Source: Alphaproteobacteria bacterium
Lineage (GTDB): Bacteria; Pseudomonadota; Alphaproteobacteria; Sneathiellales; Sneathiellaceae
Direction of reading: 5' to 3'
DNA length: 7,310 nt
Assembly: GCA_006226265.1 (NCBI GenBank)
Contig: SBHH01000035.1
Span: 1 to 7,310, forward strand
Shown here: positions 1 through 6,461 of the stretch, piece by piece
Layout of the letters: each line of letters starts with the position of its first letter
Position numbering within the stretch: position 1 is the first letter of the stretch
Position numbers and translations under genes: made by a program
The notes under the pieces: model-generated
The model's database searches: none
Seen by the model: the letters and a program-made list of their open reading frames with translations, nothing else
Told to the model about the DNA's origin: nothing

Positions 1-484
1 AAAGATTGAGCACGAAACTCACATGTACGAAGGGCCAGAAAAATCCGCGGTATGGATAATATCCATAATGCCAGTTACCATAATGCGGCGTCACATAGAC
101 ATATTTTGGCCGGTAATAATGTTTATAGCGATAGGGCCGGACCGGTTTGACATATACCGTTTTCGGCGGTGGAGCATGATAGACGGGCGCAGGCTTGTGG
201 GACGGCTTCACATATGTGGTCTTGCCGTGATTCTGCTGCCCTTTCCAATGCGAATTATCGTTCCACGACTGATTGTGCCCGGAATGGCCATTAGGCTTGT
301 AATAGTTCTTTTTCTGATACTTATAATTGCCATGCTCTGCACCATGCCCCCGATTTCTGTCGTTCCAGTCATGAGACGACTGTTCACCGCCATGCCAGTT
401 TCCGCCATCGCGGGCGAGCGCAGGCTGCGTCATGACCGCACCGGAGAGAAGGATTGCTCCCAAAAAATAGCTGAATTTGGGCAT
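1..484 (-). CDS. Exported His/Tyr-rich protein, C-terminus beyond the window (partial)
   Basis: This reading frame starts at ATG 484 and stays open for 161 codons to the left edge, so the C-terminus is missing. A Shine-Dalgarno-like GAAGGGG lies about seven bases before the ATG. Residues 1-24 look like a Sec signal peptide: a short basic start (MPK), a hydrophobic core (FLGAILLSGAVM), and a cleavage site after Ala22-Leu-Ala24. The mature part is low complexity and rich in His, Tyr, Asn, Gly and Pro. It contains two YVKP copies (residues 91-94 and 111-114) and a Tyr-rich stretch (residues 118-145), then a hydrophobic stretch FFWPFVHVSF (148-157). The composition resembles RcnB-like or other small periplasmic proteins of Proteobacteria, but I see no diagnostic motif, so no function is assigned. 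Metal binding through the many histidines is only a guess. The gene is divergent from the radical SAM gene. Confidence 0.72.
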   Translation of the reverse strand, partial: MPKFSYFLGAILLSGAVMTQPALARDGGNWHGGEQSSHDWNDRNRGHGAEHGNYKYQKKNYYKPNGHSGHNQSWNDNSHWKGQQNHGKTTYVKPSHKPAPVYHAPPPKTVYVKPVRPYRYKHYYRPKYVYVTPHYGNWHYGYYPYRGFFWPFVHVSFVLNL

Positions 485-568
485 TTTCTTACCCCTTCAT
501 CAGTTGATAACCATTCCTGATACGGCCGGGGCCGCAAATCCCGTCGCAAAAAATCAAAATTAATGTTC

Positions 569-597
569 TTGATTTGTTCTTTTAGTAGATTTAATAT
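569..597 (+). promoter_or_regulatory. Candidate sigma70-type promoter giving a leaderless transcript
   Basis: The sequence shows TTGATT at 569-574, a 17-base spacer, then TAATAT at 592-597. Both hexamers are close to the housekeeping consensus. A start of transcription about seven bases after the -10 box would fall on or next to the A of ATG 604. The radical SAM gene would then have almost no 5' leader, which agrees with the absence of a Shine-Dalgarno sequence before that ATG. The local DNA is clearly more AT-rich than the flanking coding DNA. The prediction rests on pattern only. Confidence 0.5.
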
Positions 598-603
598 GGC
601 GCG

Positions 604-1728
604 ATGCAGGACGAACAGGTCATTCCCTTTTTGAAGGATTTCCGGCGGGGACGCGGCGCGACCGTCAACCCGGACGGACGGTTTGAGGCCGAGGCCCGCG
701 AATTTATCGATGATGGCTGGTATGTCCCGGATCTGGAGGAACGGCGGGTTAAAACCTCCGTCACGATCGAGCATCCGAAATCGATCATCAGCCATAACAA
801 GTCGCCGGACCTCCCCTTCGATAATTCGGTCAATGCCTATCGGGGGTGCGAGCATGGCTGCGTCTATTGCTACGCCCGGCCGACCCATTCCTATCTTAAC
901 CTTTCGCCGGGGCTCGATTTCGAAAGCCGCCTCTTCGCGAAACCCAATGCGGCGGAGCTGCTGGAGAAGGAAATCTCCAAATCCTCCTATATCTGCAAGC
1001 CGATTGCGCTTGGCACCAATACGGACCCGTATCAACCGATCGAGCGGCAGTATAAAATCACCCGCGAGATTATCGAGGTTCTGGCGGCGGCGAAGCATCC
1101 CTTCACCATCACGACAAAATCGGATCTGGTGCTGCGCGATCTTGATCTTCTGGCGCCGCTTGCCTGCGACAATCTCGTCTGCGTCGGGATGTCGGTCACA
1201 AGCCTTGATGGAAAAATCGCAAGGGTGATGGAGCCGAGGGCGAGCGCACCGCATAAACGCCTTCGCGCGATTGAGGAATTGAGCAAGGCGGGCGTGCGCA
1301 CGCTGGTTCAGGCAAGCCCGCTGATCCCGGCGCTGAATGACGCGGAACTGGAGCAGATCATGAGCGCCGCGAAGGATCGGGGAGCCAACAGTGCGATATA
1401 CCTCCTCCTTCGCCTCCCCCATGAAGTCGCGGCCCTCTTTAAGGACTGGCTGCAGGAACATTTTCCGGACCGTGCCGCACGGGTGATGAAGCTGGTGCGC
1501 GAAACCCGGGGCGGCAAGGATTACGATGCGACCTTCGGCCGCCGCATGACGGGAGAGGGGCATTACGCCGCCCTTATCAACAGACGTTTCCGCCTAGCCT
1601 GCAAACGCCTCGGCTTTACGGCCAGCAAATATGACCTGAACAGCAGCCTGTTCCAAAAGCCAGTGAGCCGCTATGCGCCGCAAATGGATTTGTTCGCCTC
1701 CCCGCCCCGTGCTAATCAGGGGAAATGA
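604..1728 (+). CDS. PA0069-family radical SAM protein
   Basis: This 374-residue protein carries the radical SAM cluster-binding motif C82-x3-C86-x2-C89 in the context RGCEHGCVYCYARP, which would hold a 4Fe-4S cluster and S-adenosylmethionine. The following segments (GTNTDPYQPIE, residues 137-147, and ITTKSDLVLRDLDLL, 169-183) are typical of the SplB-like COG1533 group, called the PA0069 family after a Pseudomonas member. The spore photoproduct lyase relationship is known for the group, but to my knowledge the reaction of this subfamily is not established. The N-terminus has the basic stretch RRGRGAT, residues 14-20. ATG 604 has no Shine-Dalgarno sequence but sits directly after a good -10 box, suggesting a leaderless mRNA. 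The stop overlaps the rnhB start (ATGA), so the two genes are probably co-transcribed and translationally coupled. The cytoplasmic location is inferred from the lack of any signal or membrane segment. Confidence 0.9.
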   Translation: MQDEQVIPFLKDFRRGRGATVNPDGRFEAEAREFIDDGWYVPDLEERRVKTSVTIEHPKSIISHNKSPDLPFDNSVNAYRGCEHGCVYCYARPTHSYLNLSPGLDFESRLFAKPNAAELLEKEISKSSYICKPIALGTNTDPYQPIERQYKITREIIEVLAAAKHPFTITTKSDLVLRDLDLLAPLACDNLVCVGMSVTSLDGKIARVMEPRASAPHKRLRAIEELSKAGVRTLVQASPLIPALNDAELEQIMSAAKDRGANSAIYLLLRLPHEVAALFKDWLQEHFPDRAARVMKLVRETRGGKDYDATFGRRMTGEGHYAALINRRFRLACKRLGFTASKYDLNSSLFQKPVSRYAPQMDLFASPPRANQGK

Positions 1729-2345
1729 GCGCGAAAAAATCCAGCCAGCCCGATTTTTCCTTTGAAGCCGAAATGCCGGGACGTATTTGCGGCGTCGATG
1801 AAGTGGGGCGTGGTCCCTTCGCGGGACCCGTGGTAGCTGCGGCTGTCATGCTTGATCCAAAAAATATTCCGGACGGGATTGAGGACAGCAAAAGACTCTC
1901 CAAGCTCGCGCGGGAGAGGCTCTTCGATATCTTAATCAAGACAGCCCTTGTTGGGATCGGTGAAGCCTCGGTCGAAGAGATCGATGACCTCAATATTCTG
2001 AACGCGAGCCTGCTTGCCATGCGGCGCGCCGTTTCCGGCCTGCCGGAGGTCCCGGACGGGGCGCTGGTGGATGGAAATCGCGATCCGAAACTCGGCCTTC
2101 CGACCCGCCTGATCGTGAAAGGGGATGCGCTTTCCCTCTCGATTGCAGCCGCTTCCATTGTGGCAAAAGTGACACGCGACCGGAAAATGTGCGAATTTGC
2201 GACAAAATATCCACAGTATGGCTGGGAGAAAAATTCAGGTTACGGCACCGCCGAACACCGCAAGGGATTGCGCGACTTTGGCGTCACACCACTACATAGG
2301 CGAAGCTTCGCGCCCATTCGCGCACTCCTGGACGGTGTTAAGTGA
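1725..2345 (+). CDS. rnhB: Ribonuclease HII
   Basis: RNase HII cuts the RNA strand of RNA-DNA hybrids and incises at single ribonucleotides embedded in DNA, starting ribonucleotide excision repair in the cytoplasm. The 206-residue length is normal for the family. The acidic active site is complete: Asp25 and Glu26 in GVDEVGRGPFAGPVVAAAV, Asp116 in LVDGN, and Asp134 in KGDALSLSIAAASIVAKV. The 18-residue gap between the last two matches the E. coli enzyme (Asp108 and Asp126). The family motifs SKRLS (residues 55-59) and GYGTAEHRKGL (172-182) are also present. ATG 1725 overlaps the stop of the radical SAM gene in an ATGA arrangement. A purine-rich AGGGG lies only two bases before the start, so coupling with the upstream gene probably helps initiation. 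Confidence 0.97.
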   Translation: MSAKKSSQPDFSFEAEMPGRICGVDEVGRGPFAGPVVAAAVMLDPKNIPDGIEDSKRLSKLARERLFDILIKTALVGIGEASVEEIDDLNILNASLLAMRRAVSGLPEVPDGALVDGNRDPKLGLPTRLIVKGDALSLSIAAASIVAKVTRDRKMCEFATKYPQYGWEKNSGYGTAEHRKGLRDFGVTPLHRRSFAPIRALLDGVK

Positions 2346-2351
2346 CACATG

Positions 2352-3533
<1,182 letters not shown>

Positions 3534-3534
<1 letters not shown>

Positions 3535-3547
3535 GGGCCTCTGCCCC
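3534..3547. other. Short GC-rich hairpin after ccrM
   Basis: GGGGC-CTCT-GCCCC makes a five-base-pair stem starting at the last base of the ccrM stop codon. No T-run follows; the next bases are CCAAAATG. It could mildly attenuate read-through into the EF-hand gene or protect the ccrM 3' end. Alone it is weak evidence of termination. Confidence 0.25.
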
Positions 3548-3555
3548 CCAAAATG

Positions 3556-3561
3556 AAGGAG
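3556..3561 (+). promoter_or_regulatory. Shine-Dalgarno sequence that fixes the EF-hand start
   Basis: AAGGAG is a near-perfect ribosome-binding site six bases before ATG 3568. An in-frame ATG at 3553 lies upstream of this site, would lack a ribosome-binding site of its own, and would put extra acidic and polar residues before the signal peptide. The start at 3568 is therefore preferred. Confidence 0.75.
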
Positions 3562-3567
3562 CCTCTC

Positions 3568-3984
3568 ATGAACCGCTTTATCTCCGCTGCGGTCCTTGCC
3601 GCCATCCTCACCCCCGTTTTTGCCCTTCCGGCCAGCGCCTGGGAGGAATCCCGCTTTCTCGGCATCGACCGGAATGCCAATGACAGTATTTCCCTGCAGG
3701 AGGCGGAAGACTACCGCACCCGGATTTTCATGGAATATGACCAGAACGGCGATGGCCGGATCGAGTTTGAGGAATATGTGAAGGCAGAAGGCCTCCGCCC
3801 CGTCACGGCCGCCGCTAATTCCAAGGTGGAAGTGCCCGACGAATATAAGGAAATCGACGCCGACGACGACATGATCCTGATGCCCGAAGAAATGAAGATG
3901 ATGGCCGACAAGCGTTTCAAGGCGCTTGATGAAAACGGCGATGGAAAAATCTCCAAGGATGAATTTGTAAGCCCCGGCTTGTAG
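3568..3984 (+). CDS. Exported four-EF-hand calcium-binding protein
   Basis: This 138-residue protein has a Sec-type signal peptide: MNR, a hydrophobic core at residues 4-20, and likely cleavage after PASA24. Four EF-hand loops follow in two pairs. Loop 1 (34-45, DRNANDSISLQE) and the canonical loop 2 (58-69, DQNGDGRIEFEE) form the first pair. Loop 3 (97-108) keeps Asp at positions 1, 3 and 5 and Glu at 12, but has Met in place of the usual Gly at position 6 and Ile at 7. Loop 4 (121-132, DENGDGKISKDE) is canonical. Calcium binding in the periplasm or outside the cell follows from the family; the physiological role is unknown. The gene lies 33 bases after ccrM on the same strand and could be read from the ccrM promoter, although the product has no obvious link to methylation. 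It ends three bases before the end of the convergent mutY. Confidence 0.87.
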   Translation: MNRFISAAVLAAILTPVFALPASAWEESRFLGIDRNANDSISLQEAEDYRTRIFMEYDQNGDGRIEFEEYVKAEGLRPVTAAANSKVEVPDEYKEIDADDDMILMPEEMKMMADKRFKALDENGDGKISKDEFVSPGL

Positions 3985-3986
3985 CC

Positions 3987-5075
3987 TTAAAGGGCGAGCG
4001 ATCCCTGCCCTTTTTCGACAGCCGCCACCACCTTCTGCATGAGGGTCGGGAGCGCGCGCGATGAAAAGTCCGATGACGACACCCATTCGCCTTCCGGCAC
4101 CCGGTTGTCTCGCGCGTTTTTAAGGCGGATCACAACGGGGCGTAACTGCAAATGAAAATGCGTGAAGGTATGGCGCACCAGCTCAAGAGTTTCGCCCGCA
4201 TCCAGCCTCAAAGCAGCGCTTCCAAACATCTCCTGAAGTGCCGCGTCGATGGAAATCATTTCCTCCCGCCAGTCGGTCGAGGGGAACTCCATCATGCCGC
4301 CGAGCAGCCCTTTTTCAGGCCTACGGCGAAGCAGGACATGCCCGTCCGGCCGCTCAATCCAGAAGACGACAGCGCGGCGGGTCGGCTTCACCTTTTTAGG
4401 CGGCTTCACGGGGAAGCGCTCCATATCCCCCGCGGCCCGGGCCGCACAGGCCTTCTCGACCGGGCATTGATCGCATTTCGGATTTCGGGGGGTACAGATC
4501 GTCGCGCCGATATCCATCAAACATTGCGCATAGTCGCCCGCTCTTTTCTCCGGTGTCAATTCATCCGCCGCCACGGTGATTTCCTTCTTCGCGGCCGGAA
4601 GTGGCGTCTCGATCCGGTAGAGACGGGCAATAATGCGCTCAATATTGCCATCGACCACTGTCTCCGGTTGATCGAAGGCAATGGCCGCAATTGCCGCCGC
4701 CGTATAGGGTCCGATGCCCGGAAGCGACAACAACGCGTCCAAGCTCGAAGGGAACCGCCCGCCATGCTCTTTGGTCACCGCGATCGCGCATTTATGCAGG
4801 TTGCGCGCCCTCGCGTAATAGCCTAGCCCCGCCCAGGCGGTCAGGATATCGTCAAGCGGCGCGGCGGCCATGTCCGCGACCGTCGGCCAGGCTGCCAGAA
4901 ACTTCTCAAAATAAGGACCGACCGTCACGACCGTCGTCTGCTGCAGCATGATTTCGCTCAGCCAGACATGATAAGGATCGGGCCGCACACCCGGCAGGCT
5001 CCGCCAGGGAAGCGTCCGGGCATGGCTGTCATACCAGTCGAGAATTGCCCTGGAAAAAGGCTTTTGTGCGCGCAT
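3987..5075 (-). CDS. mutY: A/G-specific adenine DNA glycosylase MutY
   Basis: MutY removes adenine mispaired with 8-oxoguanine, preventing G:C to T:A mutations. From ATG 5075 it has 362 residues (E. coli 350), and its N-terminus, MRAQKPFSRAILDWYD, aligns with that of E. coli MutY. Visible elements are the catalytic Glu41 in SEIMLQQT, the helix-hairpin-helix LPGIGPYTA (118-126), and catalytic Asp143 in VVDGN. The 4Fe-4S cluster cysteines are Cys194, Cys201, Cys204 and Cys210 (C-x6-C-x2-C-x5-C). The NUDIX-like C-terminal domain from about residue 232 reads 8-oxoG and contains GLLGGMMEFP (256-265) and the TFTHFHL loop (303-309). ATG 5087 (adding MTYP) is a possible alternative start. Neither start has a clear Shine-Dalgarno sequence. 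The frame stays open upstream to 5426, but that part is antisense to dciA and not homologous. The gene is divergent from dciA and convergent with the EF-hand gene. Confidence 0.95.
   Translation of the reverse strand: MRAQKPFSRAILDWYDSHARTLPWRSLPGVRPDPYHVWLSEIMLQQTTVVTVGPYFEKFLAAWPTVADMAAAPLDDILTAWAGLGYYARARNLHKCAIAVTKEHGGRFPSSLDALLSLPGIGPYTAAAIAAIAFDQPETVVDGNIERIIARLYRIETPLPAAKKEITVAADELTPEKRAGDYAQCLMDIGATICTPRNPKCDQCPVEKACAARAAGDMERFPVKPPKKVKPTRRAVVFWIERPDGHVLLRRRPEKGLLGGMMEFPSTDWREEMISIDAALQEMFGSAALRLDAGETLELVRHTFTHFHLQLRPVVIRLKNARDNRVPEGEWVSSSDFSSRALPTLMQKVVAAVEKGQGSLAL
3989..4015 (+). terminator. Candidate intrinsic terminator between the EF-hand gene and mutY
   Basis: AAAGGGC (3989-3995) pairs perfectly with GCCCTTT (4007-4013), followed by two further T bases, giving a run of five T. 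The loop is eleven bases. The stem begins five bases after the EF-hand stop codon and lies over the last codons and stop of mutY on the other strand. The T-run favours termination of plus-strand transcripts; on the minus strand the stem is followed by only three T within the stem and then AAGG, so any mutY termination here would be weak. Confidence 0.5.
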
Positions 5076-5099
5076 CGGATAGGTCATATTAGGGACAAT

Positions 5100-5128
5100 C
5101 TTATGCGGGACTTTGCAGCGTGACGCAA
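5100..5128 (-). promoter_or_regulatory. Candidate mutY promoter in the mutY-dciA divergent spacer
   Basis: On the minus strand TTGCGT (5128-5123) and CATAAG (5105-5100) are separated by 17 bases. Each matches four of six consensus positions. Transcription would begin near 5093, leaving a leader of only a few bases before ATG 5087 or about 18 before ATG 5075. I see no equally good promoter for dciA in this 96-base spacer. Confidence 0.28.
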
Positions 5129-5157
5129 TATCAACCTCCCGCCAACACCCATGGAGC

Positions 5158-5162
5158 GAGGA
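5158..5162 (+). promoter_or_regulatory. Shine-Dalgarno sequence supporting the TTG start of dciA
   Basis: GAGGA lies nine bases before TTG 5172. No in-frame ATG is available upstream, and the next candidate, GTG 5181, has poorer spacing to a ribosome-binding site. Confidence 0.55.
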
Positions 5163-5171
5163 CAATAAATC

Positions 5172-5681
5172 TTGAGAAAGGTGCAAGCACAGGCCGGACC
5201 GCGCGCCATCGCCGGGTTTCTCGGGCGAAGCTCCCGCGCCGCGCTTGCAAGAAGGGGTTTCGCGCAAAGCGACGTCCTTTCTCACTGGGACAGCATCGTC
5301 GGACCGAATCTCGCCAATTGCTCCAGCCCTGAACGGTTGAACTATGGCAAGGGCAGTAGCAAGGAAGCGACGCTTCGCGTGCGTGTCGCCCCCGGCTGGG
5401 CCCCGGAATTTCAGCATTTCGAACAATTGATCATTGAACGTATCAACAGTTTCTTCGGCTATCGCGCCGTTGCCCGCCTGCAGATCATTCAGGCCCCCGT
5501 CAACAAGCCGACGCCGAAAAAACGCCCTGCCCCCGCCCCGCTGACGACGAAACAGGAGGACTGGATCCGTTCAACAGTTGAAGATGTGAAGGATGCGGAT
5601 TTGAAGGACAGGCTGACGTCGGTTGCAAGCTCCATGCTGGGCGCGCGCAACGCGAAAACTAGCCAGCAGGAAAAAAAGTGA
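5172..5681 (+). CDS. dciA: DUF721 / DciA-like helicase-loading protein
   Basis: The 169-residue product has the DUF721 domain over about residues 10-105. Markers are WDSIVGPNLANCSSPERL (39-56), a variable linker, and the strand VRVAPGWAPEFQHFEQ, then LIIERINSFFGYRAVARLQIIQ. DciA is the ancestral bacterial protein that interacts with DnaB and supports helicase loading where the phage-derived DnaC or DnaI loaders are absent. This role is known for the family and not shown here. After residue 110 comes a Pro/Lys/Ala-rich linker (PVNKPTPKKRPAPAPLTT) and a charged C-terminal helix ending in a lysine-rich tail. This tail region is typical of the longer alphaproteobacterial members. The start is a rare TTG supported by GAGGA. 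Low translation from TTG would suit a protein needed in small amounts. It heads a dciA-dsbA-smc series. Confidence 0.88.
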   Translation: MRKVQAQAGPRAIAGFLGRSSRAALARRGFAQSDVLSHWDSIVGPNLANCSSPERLNYGKGSSKEATLRVRVAPGWAPEFQHFEQLIIERINSFFGYRAVARLQIIQAPVNKPTPKKRPAPAPLTTKQEDWIRSTVEDVKDADLKDRLTSVASSMLGARNAKTSQQEKK

Positions 5682-5738
5682 TATGCGCGGGATCAATCCT
5701 ACATAAAGGAAATCGCCCTAACGTGCAGATGACAGAAT

Positions 5739-5743
5739 GAATC
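5739..5743. promoter_or_regulatory. GANTC site just upstream of the dsbA-like gene
   Basis: GAATC, an exact CcrM target, lies five bases before the ribosome-binding site of the dsbA-like gene, in the 78-base spacer after dciA. It is the only intergenic GANTC in the window apart from the ccrM cluster. A role in cell-cycle control of the dsbA-smc pair is speculative. Confidence 0.35.
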
Positions 5744-5747
5744 ATTT

Positions 5748-5752
5748 GAGGA
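5748..5752 (+). promoter_or_regulatory. Shine-Dalgarno sequence that fixes the dsbA-like start
   Basis: GAGGA is spaced seven bases from ATG 5760. The competing in-frame starts, TTG 5754 and ATG 5790, have no suitable ribosome-binding site, so ATG 5760 is chosen. Confidence 0.65.
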
Positions 5753-5759
5753 TTTGAGT

Positions 5760-6440
5760 ATGAGAAGATATAATAGCACCACATATAGTATGGATAACGA
5801 TAAATTGGCTCTATCTCGACGACATTTTGTAATCTCTGGAAGTCTGGCGCCGCTGGCCGTCGGCGCGGGCGCAGGCCTTATCGCGCCCACCAAAGCCCGT
5901 GCGGACGAGGCGAAGGAGCCGACGATCAGCGACGATGATCATGTGCTTGGCGATCCAAAGGCGCCGATTTCAATCATCGAATATGCCTCGCTCACCTGTC
6001 CGCATTGCGCCCATTTCCACGAGGCGACCTTTCCCGATCTCAAGAAGAACTGGATCGATACGGGCAAGGCCAGCCTGACCTTCCGGCATTTCCCGCTTGA
6101 CCGCTACGCCTTTCAGGCTTCGGTCCTGACCGAATGCGGCAGCAAGTCCACCTTCTTTGGTCTTGTCGGCCTGATCTTCAATCAGCAGGTGGAATGGACC
6201 CATGCGAAAGACCCGGTGGAGGCCCTCGCCCAGATCGGCAAGACCGCCAGCATCGGCGAGAAGAAATTCAAGGACTGCCTCGCGGATGAAAAACTTGGCG
6301 AGAGCATTCTGAACCAACGGCTGGTCGGCGCCAATGATTACGGTGTGGATGCAACGCCGACCCTGTTCGTGAATGGAAAGAAATATGAAGGCGACCGCTC
6401 CTATGAAGAGTTCGACACCTTCCTCAAATCCCTGATGTAA
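5760..6440 (+). CDS. DsbA-like thiol oxidoreductase with Tat-type signal
   Basis: The protein has 226 residues. The N-terminus has a twin-arginine motif, SRRHFV (19-24), followed by a mildly hydrophobic Ala/Gly-rich segment (ISGSLAPLAVGAGAGLIA) and a probable cleavage site after ARA48, so export through Tat is likely. The mature part is a thioredoxin_4/DsbA-type domain. It contains the redox motif Cys80-Pro-His-Cys83 in EYASLTCPHCAHFHEATFP and the cis-proline loop DATPTLFVNG (Pro200). CPHC is the classic DsbA dithiol, so disulfide formation or exchange in the periplasm is the likely activity. Two further cysteines (Cys126 in LTECGS and Cys173 in KDCLAD) could form a structural pair. Roughly the first 80 coding bases are about 35 percent GC by hand count, far below the remainder. 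A poor promoter-like pair, GTGATA (5678-5683) and TACATA (5700-5705), lies upstream. The gap to smc is 21 bases, so the two are probably co-transcribed. Confidence 0.9.
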   Translation: MRRYNSTTYSMDNDKLALSRRHFVISGSLAPLAVGAGAGLIAPTKARADEAKEPTISDDDHVLGDPKAPISIIEYASLTCPHCAHFHEATFPDLKKNWIDTGKASLTFRHFPLDRYAFQASVLTECGSKSTFFGLVGLIFNQQVEWTHAKDPVEALAQIGKTASIGEKKFKDCLADEKLGESILNQRLVGANDYGVDATPTLFVNGKKYEGDRSYEEFDTFLKSLM

Positions 6441-6452
6441 GTCCAGTTTCGT

Positions 6453-6459
6453 GGAGAGG
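6453..6459 (+). promoter_or_regulatory. Shine-Dalgarno sequence supporting the GTG start of smc
   Basis: GGAGAGG ends two bases before GTG 6462; its GGAG core is five bases away. The encoded MKFTQLRLSGFKSF is the exact kind of N-terminus expected for SMC, so GTG is the start with little doubt. Confidence 0.75.
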
Positions 6460-6461
6460 CC

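Noticed and set aside
23..520. Plus-strand open frame of 165 codons with hydrophobic stretches
   Set aside because: It is antisense to the minus-strand frame with a signal peptide and ribosome-binding site. It has no plausible ribosome-binding site and its Met/Ile/Pro-rich composition is the mirror of His/Tyr/Asn codons on the other strand.
430..1563. Minus-strand open frame of 377 codons
   Set aside because: It lies almost entirely antisense to the radical SAM gene, whose conserved motifs leave no doubt about the coding strand. Long antisense frames are common in GC-rich DNA.
2207..2215. DnaA-box-like ATATCCACA
   Set aside because: It is a single nine-mer with one mismatch to TTATCCACA inside the rnhB coding sequence, with no second box or AT-rich unwinding region. 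It does not indicate a replication origin.
4152..4826. Plus-strand frame of 224 codons
   Set aside because: It is antisense to mutY, where the catalytic and iron-sulfur motifs are complete, and has no recognisable features.
5076..5426. N-terminal extension of the mutY reading frame
   Set aside because: The extra 117 codons are antisense to the conserved DUF721 domain, and similarity to MutY begins only at MRAQKPFSRA.
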